A stretch of 36,527 nucleotides of DNA from Apostichopus californicus (taxonomy: Eukaryota; Echinodermata; Holothuroidea; Aspidochirotida; Stichopodidae): positions 1-36,527 of the forward strand of contig JAIPMN010007369.1 of the NCBI GenBank assembly GCA_020650975.1, given 5' to 3'. Within the stretch, counting starts at the first letter, position 1; every line of letters begins with the position of its first letter. Shown here piece by piece: positions 15,101-20,670 of this stretch. The notes under the pieces are model-generated. The model saw only the letters and a list, made by a program, of their open reading frames with translations, did not search any database and had not been told where the DNA came from. The position numbers were made by a program, and so were the translations under genes.

Positions 15101-15653
15101 TATATAAGGAACTAAGAACCCAATCTGTGCTGTGCGTTTACGGACCTGATGTTAGGCCACAGTATGTGTGGTGTAGTCCTAAGAAATTTCAAGAGTTTTC
15201 AAAATCAAACAGATTTGAAAAACGTCTTAAATCCCAATGTTTATTGTTTTTTGGGTCAACAACAAAAATGTTTCATAACCTACAACTATGCCTTTATGAG
15301 CAATGACAAGCACAAAACCAAAATTGAACATATTTTCGCTTGAATGTGTGAACATTTAAGCTTAATGTCAAGGAGAACATTCTGAACATTGCAGAAAACA
15401 ATGTAATAAACACAAAACTGATCAAACTGGAACACCTATTCTTATGTACACTGGAAATACAAATCTTATTCAATTGTCTTAACAATCCCCTTGCCTTGTC
15501 GGCAATAATTTGACTCACATAATTGTTTGGTGTATCCTCCACGTAACCATTCATGTAAATTGGCTTAAGCATGGCATTACTAGCGTTTCTCTGACTGCTG
15601 TAACGTGGCTCAGACGTGGCCAGTCCACCAATTCTTGCTGAACCAGAAGCCAT
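130..15653 (-). CDS. PCM1: PCM1 (pericentriolar material 1) orthologue, N-terminal half, 19 coding exons, 3' end outside window
   Basis: In the known family, PCM1 is the coiled-coil scaffold of centriolar satellites, cytoplasmic granules that carry proteins to centrosomes and basal bodies. Seen here: 19 exons whose GT-AG boundaries keep one open frame of about 937 residues. Motifs recalled from vertebrate PCM1 appear in order: TFPRTKYL then LTFSDMEE (about 96-126), QIVARLVQIR (about 179-188) running into EYIKQASSM, ESASINVDARSDISEAS (about 266-281), QQHDLLRKMLQQQEE then LRNLQNRQ (about 393-415), KLQEVRHRLTELQGLV (about 600-615), KLETAKQKLRELQKLV (about 721-736), YYEAKMRQQRRELEKL (about 817-832) and EMRRHKILQEELRQKKREL (about 893-911). 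Most of the rest is Ser/Glu-rich linker, with a D/E run near 770-790. The start at 15653 is the first ATG after an in-frame TAG in the same exon. The vertebrate protein is about 2,000 residues, so about half is present; the remainder should lie to the left. There is no sign of a pseudogene. Confidence 0.95.
1052..1173 (-). CDS. PCM1: PCM1 exon 19, residues 881-921
   Basis: Acceptor ttgatcag|ATTCGC, donor AGGAAT|GTAAGT, phase 1 in and 0 out. EMRRHKILQEELRQKKREL matches the vertebrate EMRRHEMLREELRQRRKQL block almost residue for residue. Confidence 0.95.
1550..1616 (-). CDS. PCM1: PCM1 exon 18 (67 nt), residues 859-880
   Basis: Acceptor ttccacttag|ATTAAC, donor CTCAAG|GTAGGT, phase 0 in and 1 out, which is required to join exon 19 in frame. 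Encodes INNFTQDQHQIHARYLPPTN. Low conservation, so support is phase plus splice sites. Confidence 0.8.
1883..2015 (-). CDS. PCM1: PCM1 exon 17, residues 814-858
   Basis: Acceptor tccaacag|GGAGGC, donor AGCATG|GTAAGA, phase 2 in and 0 out. YYEAKMRQQRRELEKLMEER matches the vertebrate FYEAKLQQQQRELKQLQEER coiled coil. Confidence 0.95.
2060..2115. repeat. AT-only microsatellite (TTAA/ATTA words)
   Basis: A run of TTAATTAATT-type words in the PCM1 intron between exons 16 and 17, close upstream of exon 17 on the minus strand. Confidence 0.9.
2199..2480 (-). CDS. PCM1: PCM1 exon 16, residues 720-813, coiled coil plus acidic run
   Basis: Acceptor tacctcacag|GAAACT, donor ACAAG|GTAGGA, phase 2 at both ends. 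RKLETAKQKLRELQKLVSIV matches the vertebrate AAKQKLRQLQDLVAMV block. It is followed by a D/E-rich stretch (DEDDYDDEEEDEEGEDEE). In vertebrates an acidic run also lies in this region, but before the helix. Confidence 0.94.
3069..3238 (-). CDS. PCM1: PCM1 exon 15, residues 664-719
   Basis: Acceptor gcttgcag|AACCAA, donor TTTAG|GTAAGC, phase 0 in and 2 out. Glu/Thr-rich (QSEDETQGTPSVTEEETETE), ending AEDPELREKF. The acceptor and the first part of the exon are repeated twice more in the upstream intron (see 3200-3530). Confidence 0.88.
3200..3530 (-). repeat. Tandem repeat, 3 copies (period 99 and 116 bp), spanning the PCM1 exon 15 acceptor
   Basis: The core GCTTGGTTCTGCA recurs on the plus strand at 3231, 3330 and 3446. 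Each unit holds an acceptor (minus strand: TGCAG|AACCAAGCTTCAA), so two extra acceptors lie upstream of the real one, at 3337 and 3453. Confidence 0.92.
4062..4119 (-). CDS. PCM1: PCM1 exon 14 (58 nt), residues 644-663
   Basis: Acceptor tccctag|GAAACT, donor AACCAT|GTGAGT, phase 2 in and 0 out. Encodes (R)KLERGELIGRYRGIHVNNH. Its first bases closely match the start of exon 16, suggesting the two are old duplicates. Could be alternatively spliced; its inclusion keeps the frame. Confidence 0.8.
4329..4545 (-). repeat. Degenerate tandem repeat spanning the PCM1 exon 13 donor
   Basis: GATTACTCAT-type cores lie at 4524 (exonic), 4465 and 4383 (GGTTACTCAT), with TTAATGAGAG and CTTATATCGACACAACACAAC blocks also repeated. 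On the minus strand the copy at 4383 keeps CTGAG|GTATAG and the copy at 4465 reads TTAT|GTATAG. Spacings are about 59 and 82 bp. Confidence 0.8.
4520..4654 (-). CDS. PCM1: PCM1 exon 13, residues 599-643
   Basis: Acceptor tctaaacag|GAAGCT, donor CTGAG|GTATAA, phase 2 at both ends. MKLQEVRHRLTELQGLVQEY matches the vertebrate KLNEVRKRLNELRELV coiled coil. The 3' end (...EDPELMSNL) and its donor lie inside a degenerate tandem repeat (see 4329-4545). Confidence 0.93.
5464..5587 (-). CDS. PCM1: PCM1 exon 12, residues 558-598
   Basis: Acceptor ttttttaag|ACGCTG, donor TTTAAT|GTAAGA, phase 1 in and 2 out. Encodes a Ser/Gly-rich linker (DAASSIDPASEAEGSQIG ... GTSVGPDSL). No domain is visible; supported by phase and splice consensus. 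Confidence 0.85.
5588..7086 (-). other. PCM1 intron between exons 11 and 12, nothing recognised
   Basis: AT-rich intron. A 101-codon frame at 5647-5952 has no splice context or coiled-coil/PCM1 character. No repeat family or RNA gene was seen. Confidence 0.6.
7087..7219 (-). CDS. PCM1: PCM1 exon 11, residues 514-557
   Basis: Acceptor cgtaccag|GAGCAG, donor ATGG|GTAAGT, ends phase 1. LQEKLQHLQQKKDDMDLLLH is a coiled-coil helix like the vertebrate VLQEKKQKMDKLLGELH segment. Confidence 0.92.
7948..8186 (-). CDS. PCM1: PCM1 exon 10, residues 434-513
   Basis: Acceptor gaacatag|CGTCCA, donor GAACAG|GTAAAA, phase 1 in and 0 out. A Thr/Ser/Glu-rich first half is followed by a charged helix (KYKVALQDLRKRTLLRMLNE, then HQLQADTRMDLQQREQ). 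The first half has no obvious conserved motif. Confidence 0.9.
8553..8631 (-). CDS. PCM1: PCM1 exon 9, residues 408-433
   Basis: Acceptor aattttag|CTGAGA, donor GAAA|GTAAGT; 79 nt, ends in phase 1. LRNLQNRQTSLMKLQEQIES continues the coiled coil and matches the LRALQGRQAALLALQ block. Too short to show as a long ORF. Confidence 0.92.
8864..8894 (-). other. G-quadruplex-capable tract in PCM1 intron
   Basis: On the transcribed-sense (minus) strand there are five runs of three or more G separated by 1-3 nt, so an RNA or DNA quadruplex is possible. Other pure C/G runs occur at 4999-5010, 7421-7428, 9481-9494 and 12294-12306. Confidence 0.55.
9873..9965 (-). CDS. PCM1: PCM1 exon 8, residues 377-407, conserved coiled coil
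   Basis: Acceptor ttggcttcag|AATGAT, donor GAAGAG|GTAAAT, phase 0. Encodes LAGLQQQHDLLRKMLQQQEE, very close to the LKKQHDLLKRMLQQQEQ block of vertebrate PCM1. Confidence 0.95.
9966..11770 (-). other. PCM1 intron between exons 7 and 8
   Basis: Holds the hairpin/(AAT)n repeat at 10506-10795; the rest is AT-rich with no credible exon on either strand. Confidence 0.6.
10506..10795. repeat. Interspersed repeat with 3' hairpin and (AAT)n tail in a PCM1 intron
   Basis: AGCGCTCTT (10725-10733) pairs with AAGAGCGCT (10753-10761) around the palindrome CATGCTTAAGCATG, followed by ATATAAATTTGGT and (AAT)n. Such GCGCT...AGCGCTATATAAAT ends are common in marine animal genomes. Upstream, a TTTTATATTAATATT... 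segment is present twice (about 10506 and 10643). Family not named. Confidence 0.65.
11771..12052 (-). CDS. PCM1: PCM1 exon 7, residues 283-376, acidic/serine-rich linker
   Basis: Acceptor ctttgtag|GTGGGC, donor TCCCAG|GTATGC, 282 nt, phase 0. Rich in D, E and S (SDSEILSDVERDEDIMSVDS), with no clear structured domain. Assigned by frame continuity and position between recognised coiled coils. Confidence 0.88.
13025..13306 (-). CDS. PCM1: PCM1 exon 6, residues 189-282, first coiled-coil block
   Basis: Acceptor actaccag|GAATAC, donor TCCACG|GTAAGA, phase 0. Contains EYIKQASSML, then a heptad-like helix (LGQLQEHLKEQERGYLILLE) and the Ser-rich ATSIAESASINVDARSDIS motif. Order and spacing agree with vertebrate PCM1. 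Confidence 0.95.
13964..14005 (-). CDS. PCM1: PCM1 exon 5 (42-nt micro-exon), residues 175-188
   Basis: Acceptor ctccgtacag|CCAAAT, donor ATAAGG|GTAAGT, phase 0. It encodes PNRNQIVARLVQIR, nearly the vertebrate SSQIVSRLVQIR block. The next exon continues with EYIKQASSM, matching DYITKASSM, so the join is well supported. Confidence 0.92.
14196..14339 (-). CDS. PCM1: PCM1 exon 4, residues 127-174
   Basis: Acceptor tgttttcag|AGGAGC and consensus donor ATG|GTAAGA; 144 nt, phase 0. It encodes a polar, low-conservation linker (RSVENGLEGAS ... GGGEGVQEDTLVNDM). Supported mainly by frame continuity with the exons on either side. Confidence 0.88.
14729..14971 (-). CDS. PCM1: PCM1 exon 3, residues 46-126
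   Basis: Acceptor ttaactttcag|TGG, donor GAAGAG|GTAAAT, phase 0 at both ends. It carries the basic stretch GRKSQGRRHTPATFP and then LRQHLTFSDMEE, matching the conserved RRRTKTPHTFP and INFSDL blocks of vertebrate PCM1. This is one of the strongest family matches in the window. Confidence 0.93.
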
Positions 15654-15692
15654 CGAGGCCAACTACTGTAGAGCAAGCCTTTAGAAGCTATC
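15519..15692 (-). CDS. PCM1: PCM1 exon 2: 5'UTR plus start codon, residues 1-45
   Basis: Acceptor ttcttacag|GATAGC; donor AATTAT|GTGAGT, phase 0. Translation starts at 15653 (MASGSARIGG); an in-frame TAG lies a few codons upstream, so the frame cannot extend further 5' in this exon. It ends ...DTPNNY, which joins WDWRP of the next exon and resembles the NNMDW stretch near the vertebrate PCM1 N-terminus. Confidence 0.88.
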
Positions 15693-17131
15693 CTGTAAGA
15701 ATGAGAGTGATCACTTTAATTGAATGATCAGTTTTTCATGAGACGTCTCAAATTACTCTTCAATAAAATGGTAATGCCCAGTAAGTGGGGATGTCAAACT
15801 TCTTTATTCAAGTCAGTTCTACTATACAACATTTGCAATGCAACTTATTTTCCTCAGGCATAAAATCAACTTATATAAATGCATTTATATTAATGTAAAA
15901 GAGCATGGGTGGGAAAGACTGGCTAAGCAGATGGTGAAGAAAAAAGAAAAGAGGTTCTCTCAGAAGAAGTTGGGATGGGTCAACATTTTACAATAACTTA
16001 GAAACAACTGACAGGATTTATAAGCAAGTTCTCACACCTTTCTTGGAAGGAATTACTCCTAATCTGTAAATCAGCCAACTTTTGCAATTAAGAATAAGTA
16101 TTGACCAAGGTAATACCGAGTTTAATAAGTCTATAGAATTTTGAATGGTAAGAAGCCTCATTGGAACCTATTGAAGGCTTACTATATTCCACACTGTAAC
16201 GTCCACGTACAAAAAACCAGATGAACAGATCATTGACCATATTTGAAGTTTTCAAATTGTTTCAGAAGTGTCTGAAAACTTAATTATGCAAAACAAGTCA
16301 CACAGCTGTATGTTATTTCTTTGGTAACTTGTATATCCAACACAGTTGGTTGAAAAGATAGAACTTTGCACAGCTTCTATCTGTAGTATTAGACTACTTC
16401 ACAACAGCAAGATAAAAAACTATTTTAGTAAAGAATTTATGTGACTTTAAGCCCACTTATTTACATGTATTCTTTTTTGGTTAGCATGACATGTACATAG
16501 GTTGAATTGAAAGTGTTTGTACAGCCTAATACATCAATTGAGGCGATCACAAGAAGATGCTGTGTAGGCTAATGTCTTTAGTTACTCATTAAATAAGAAT
16601 TGCTTTGAAGTTTAAGGATGGACTACCAATAAGCAAATAACAACTTTTGCAGTCTGCATCCTCTGAACCTAGAAATTTTTAACTGGAGATACCTTATGAT
16701 TTCCTCTCATTAGAATTGATTCATGTTTCTGAAAAATTTATCAGCATTTTCTCTTGTAAGTAGCCTAGACAGAGCCAGAATTGTAGCAATACGTAGGGTA
16801 TCCATGTAGGCCTAGGCCTATACACTTACTTACTCTTAGTCTTAGTGATCTATAACTACTTAGCGTTAGACTAGGCTATGCTTAGGGCCTGCTACCCTGG
16901 TATGGATAGTGGGAAACTAACGTTAGGCCTAGGTAAAGCTTCTCTTGGCAACGGCGAACTTTAACGACGAACGCAGCAACCTGAAGGCATAGATGGAACT
17001 TTTCCACAATCTTGCTGTTAATTTAAATATATATTTATCTTTAGAATGAAGAATATCAACCTAAAATTTAATAACCAAGGTTTATTACCCTTGAATCCTA
17101 AATGAAAATTTTAGGTTGCAGACGAAAATAC
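15693..17131 (-). other. Proposed first intron of PCM1
   Basis: No coding frame of note. A TAGGCCTAGGCCTA-type patch lies at about 16797-16811, and GGCAAC plus several CpGs near 16945 hint that an alternative first exon could lie there. Confidence 0.4.
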
Positions 17132-17170
17132 CTCCGCCATCTTGTTTTTATGCAAATTACTTATCGCGCG
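17132..17170 (-). promoter_or_regulatory. PCM1: Putative PCM1 first exon and core promoter with YY1-like and E2F-like motifs
   Basis: On the minus strand CAAGATGGCGGAG (17132-17144) matches the YY1 element common at animal transcription starts. TCCCGCGC (17166-17173) just upstream resembles an E2F site. GAG|GTATTT at 17132/17131 could be the donor of a first exon joining the acceptor at 15693. The ATG inside the YY1 motif would then read only six codons (MAEDSF, stop), a small upstream ORF. No TATA box is obvious. The transcription start is inferred, not seen. Confidence 0.45.
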
Positions 17171-17284
17171 GGAGGAGAAAGGGATAATGAATATGTAGTT
17201 TTGTTTAGTCTTTGCCTTACAGTCAATTTCTTTTTAGGAAGATGCACTACTAAGTATTAACTAATCATGTTTATTTGAGTTTAA

Positions 17285-17358
17285 ACAGGGAGCTGTCTCC
17301 CTGTATTTCAAACATTATTTGCTGCTGAATATACCTGACGGCATTACATTCGCCGTCA
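17285..17358. other. Two perfect short hairpins upstream of PCM1
   Basis: ACAGGGAG-CTGT-CTCCCTGT at 17285-17304, and TGACGGC ... GCCGTCA at 17336-17358 with a 9-nt loop. Function unknown. Confidence 0.5.
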
Positions 17359-17405
17359 TTTGTTAGTGTTGTTATTTGCTAAGATATTTGCATAAGCAGC
17401 TCGTT

Positions 17406-17420
17406 GTTGCTATTGGAAAC
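17406..17420 (+). promoter_or_regulatory. X-box-like motif upstream of PCM1
   Basis: GTTGCT-ATT-GGAAAC fits GTTRCY-N3-GGYNAC with one mismatch. It lies about 250 bp upstream of the proposed PCM1 first exon, in the divergent intergenic region. Confidence 0.3.
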
Positions 17421-17589
17421 TCGTCTTCATTTTTCTCTCCGGAAATTCAGAAAATAACAAGCCTAACCAAGTTGACTGGATCAAATAGCAAAAGCCTAAT
17501 GACTCTGGAATGGGCGTGTAGTAATAGCCTGAAAACGTTTTCGTGACATATTTATTACACCACAAATAACGTTATCAAAACATAAGACG

Positions 17590-17619
17590 AAACGTTTTAA
17601 TAACGTATTAAAAACGTTT
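17590..17619. other. AACGTT-rich imperfect inverted repeat
   Basis: AAACGTTTTAATA faces TATTAAAAACGTTT across 3 nt, with a one-base indel between the arms. The preceding 100 bp has further AACGTT words. It could be a transposon remnant or a hairpin. Confidence 0.45.
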
Positions 17620-17670
17620 TTGTGTTTGCTGGGGTAGTGCAAAGGCCGACCAACGAACAAAACTCGACGT

Positions 17671-17877
17671 GGGACTTGGGGGAGGGAGGTGGAGGAAGGG
17701 GGGGGGGGGATATTAGAGTCATGTCAGACGACAAGGCTGGATCAGGTGACCTGGATCCTACAGCAAACATNNNNNNNNNNGGGACTTGGGGGAGGGAGGT
17801 GGAGGAAGGGGGGGGGATATTAGAGTCATGTCAGACGACAAGGCTGGATCAGGTGACCTGGATCCTACAGCAAACAT
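17671..17877. repeat. Near-identical direct duplication flanking the N gap, probable artefact
   Basis: Each copy begins GGGACTTGGGGGAGGGAGG, has a G homopolymer and ends CCTACAGCAAACAT. The G-rich start could form a G-quadruplex, which often disturbs sequencing and may explain the broken assembly. Confidence 0.85.
17771..17780. other. Assembly gap (10 N) flanked by duplicated sequence
   Basis: Ten Ns. The 100 bp to the left (17671-17770) and the 97 bp to the right (17781-17877) are the same sequence; the visible difference is the length of a G run (12 versus 9). This looks like two contig ends that overlap but were not merged. Confidence 0.95.
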
Positions 17878-17999
17878 GGGCCGCGGTCGATCCAATATGA
17901 TCAACTTTTTGGTTTAACAGTACACTATCCACCGGATATCAAAATTTCGATTAAAAGTCGAAATCAGTCGACATTAAGTTCAACTTTTGCTGACACATC

Positions 18000-18610
18000 G
18001 AAATTTAAATGGTTGATGATGACCTTTCGTTACCTTACTGCATAGGCGCTGATCAGTCTTGGATAATGGTGGGGACGCGTGTCTGTTCTCTGATGATACT
18101 ATCTAAGCGGAGCGCGACGATGGGTTCGTGCTTATAGCGTAGGTTTATATACAAGAAATTTTTTGGCAAATATACCTACCAGATCGCCGGAAATAACACT
18201 TCCCAGAACCAATGATGCTCCCAAACCTCCTTAAGTTTTAGATCTTATGCCTTAGAAATTTAGTTTGGGGCAATACACTGGGCGTCTGCAGACCAAAAAT
18301 CAGGGGACAAAAAATCCAAGTAGACTTTTGTATATACGATTGGTCTGTGGACCTTTCCCAGAAAACAATTATAGACTGCCGCAAATGCGATTTCCGTCCT
18401 ATATTTAACAACTGTGGATAAATATATTAAAATGAAAACTGCACAATGCTGGATCAAACTGCGCCAGAGTTAAATACAGGGGAAGTTTAAATGCAGCGCG
18501 TTTGGTCAAGACAAATTGGTGGGGAAACGGTATATCATTTCCCCACCACTGAAAATTTTGGTGGGGACGCGTCTCGCTGTCCCCTCCAGGATCTACGCCC
18601 ATGCGTCACT
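18000..18610. repeat. Intergenic repeat-like segment with GGTGGGGACGCGT twice and a perfect hairpin
   Basis: GGTGGGGACGCGT occurs at 18068-18080 and 18560-18572. TGGTGGGGAAA (18517-18527) is the exact reverse complement of 18538-18548 across a 10-nt loop. No coding frame is credible. This is probably a degraded mobile element; the family is not recognised. Confidence 0.4.
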
Positions 18611-19079
18611 GACGCATTAGCCTATATCATGATATTTTACGTATTGCCTTTATTACGGGTGTAATCCTAAATATCAATTAAAATAGTTCAACTATGGTTG
18701 AGCGAAGAATTAGTCAACATTTTGAGATAAAAATAAAAATATATTTCGTCATACCAGATGTAAATTTCGAAAAAGAAGTCACCTCTTTGAGATGACGTTT
18801 AAATTTCGAGAAAAACTTTAGATGAAAAGGGGAAAAACGGGAAAAGTCGAATTGAGGGGAAAAGACGACATTTTGAAATGGAATCAGAGAAAATATAGGG
18901 CCCTTAAATTCGCTGCAGTGGACGGGCCTGTTGTTAAAGATAATCACTCAACATCATGCAGATATAGCTTCGTTCTAATAAGAAACTGCACGACTGTAGT
19001 AACATGTCGATCAAGAAATATGCGGTTGCATGTATATTTTGACCTAACTATTCTCCCTCAGTGACGGAAAGGCCGTCAG

Positions 19080-19250
19080 TGCCCGAGTCCGAAGAGTTTC
19101 TATATCCACTTAAAGAGGCTAAATTAGGAGTGTTCGTTCACCGTACTTCAGAGTTCCATGGCCTCGAACCAGCAACCTCCTAAAAGGGGTCCAGTTACTT
19201 TAGCAGTCGCCGCTAGCGGCTAAAGAAACTAATAACTGCAGCCGGCTGTT
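19080..19250 (-). repeat. Possible tRNA-derived SINE fragment
   Basis: On the minus strand GGTTCGAGGCC (19160-19170) is a perfect match to the RNA polymerase III B-box GGTTCGANNCC. A weak A-box-like TAGCCGCTAGCGG lies about 40 bp upstream. It abuts MITE copy A. No oligo-A tail or target duplication was identified, so the element may be truncated. Confidence 0.35.
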
Positions 19251-19278
19251 ACACCAATCAAGTTTCTCCATTCCCAGT

Positions 19279-19616
19279 TTAAAGGGAGTGAAGACTCGCG
19301 GACAAAGAAACTTCTGATGCCGGTAATATGACCTAGTTTCAATTGAGGTATAACATAAGTGTTAGACACCACAATCGATCCCAGCAAATTCACACACAAC
19401 TTGCTACCGTCGGTTATTAGACACTAGTGTACAGTCAATATACATGCAGTTACGATCGATACCCACAACACAGTGTACATAGCAGCGATGTACATATCAG
19501 GTCCAGATAAAAGCATTTTGTATCGACAAGAAAAAAACTTCACTTGCAAGCAACCGAAAGTTTAACATTTTTCAGAGGGTGGCACGCGGTTTGGGGCGAG
19601 TCTTCAAAGCCTTTAA
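19279..19616 (-). mobile_element. MITE copy A (338 bp) with TTAA ends and ~20-bp terminal inverted repeats
   Basis: Left end TTAAAGGGAGTGAAGACTCGC; the right end read in reverse is TTAAAGGCTTTGAAGACTCGC. The core repeats, inverted, the sequence at 31986-32350: blocks such as ACACTAGTGT, ACCGTCGGTTATTAG and CACTTGCAAGCAAC are shared. It has no coding capacity. TTAA at both ends suggests a piggyBac-like target preference, although TTTAAA could simply be part of the inverted repeat. Confidence 0.8.
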
Positions 19617-20323
19617 AGGCTCAATATATCCAGGGAAGCGAGGGACCATATGTACATTGCTATATTTTCTATCATGTGACTTTCATATCTCTCACTGAAA
19701 TTTGCAAATTAAAGTCATAAATATTATAAATACTGCGCCGCATGCAGGGACAAAATTGAAAATTTCCTTAGGATATGTAATATTGGTGCAGGGAGATTCT
19801 ACGATACCCAGAACTTTAGTTACTATATTTTAGGAAACTTAGAAAAGTATTAGAAAATGGTAACATTTTGCCGTTTATTGAAATAAATCCCAAATCAAAG
19901 TCACATGCCCCACTGCGCGCCCTTCGATTTTTTTCGAGCCGCCGTCCCTGCACCCCCCACCCACCTTTTTTCTCCTCCTCTGAAGTCCTGTGACTCCGCG
20001 ACACTTTACTGTATAACTAGTTTTAACCACTCACGAATTTGTGTTAAACGTCACAAAAAAAGAATCAAATATTTTTATTACCGTACAACTTGTTGGGTGA
20101 TTAAAAATGTAGCAAAAGGTTTTGGCTATAGTCATTAATTGTTACTTGAAATATTTGTAAAAAAAATCCCCTTCTCCGTGTTGCTCAGTGTAAACGTAGT
20201 CGCTGTGCAGTGTGCACGATAACGTAAAACGAAGTCAGAGCCGAAGTAGTGCTCTAGCGCCGTTAATCCGAGAATCGATTAGGTTTTTTGCCATATGATG
20301 GCAACAACAGAAGCAGCTTCCTG

Positions 20324-20336
20324 CTTGCTTGGCAAC
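20324..20336 (+). promoter_or_regulatory. X-box-like (RFX) motif upstream of VWA3A
   Basis: CTTGCT-T-GGCAAC matches the RFX X-box pattern GTTRCY-N(0-3)-GGYNAC at 11 of 12 positions; the only mismatch is the first base. It lies about 290 bp upstream of the VWA3A ATG. RFX factors drive ciliary genes. Binding is inferred. Confidence 0.4.
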
Positions 20337-20621
20337 GATAAATGCCGAGAAGATTGAAAACAAGGATCTTGTCCGTGTTGTAGGGAAGAACAGGTGCAAC
20401 AGGACTTTCACACGCTAAATGAGGCCTAAGCTATCAAATATCAATTCTTCAGTTCAGGCAACGTTAATTTCTTCGTAAAATGGAATTTTTCACCAGAGGA
20501 AATTACTCAGTTACACATATATCAGCAACGATTCCAAATTAAGACATAAAATGGAAACCGTTTTCTGAATTAAATTTTAATTCAACTGAATCGAGGAACG
20601 AGCAAGTGTGATTGCGGAAAA

Positions 20622-20670
20622 ATGTATGAAGTGGAGCCAGGGCGAGTGGTGTCTCCGGACGAGATGAATA
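20622..20670 (+). CDS. VWA3A: VWA3A exon 1, start codon, residues 1-16
   Basis: ATG at 20622 (MYEVEPGRVVSPDEMN) with donor AATA|GTGAGT, phase 1. An A lies at -3 (AAAATGT). The phase fits exon 2 (acceptor 21362). Any 5'UTR is presumed to extend upstream within 20340-20621. Confidence 0.75.

Larger units (their letters stand above)
18611..20300. other. Rest of the intergenic region toward VWA3A
   Basis: Apart from the SINE-like fragment and MITE copy A, nothing gene-like is seen. Short ORFs at 18822-19064 and 19905-20138 lack splice context and family similarity. CpG content rises after about 20170, as expected for a promoter. Confidence 0.5.

Noticed and set aside
17622-17900. 92-codon frame across the N gap
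   Set aside because: It reads through Ns and a likely false duplication; no family resemblance.
19160-19170. Functional tRNA gene on the minus strand
   Set aside because: Only a B-box is clear; no acceptor stem or full cloverleaf can be drawn, so a SINE fragment is more likely.
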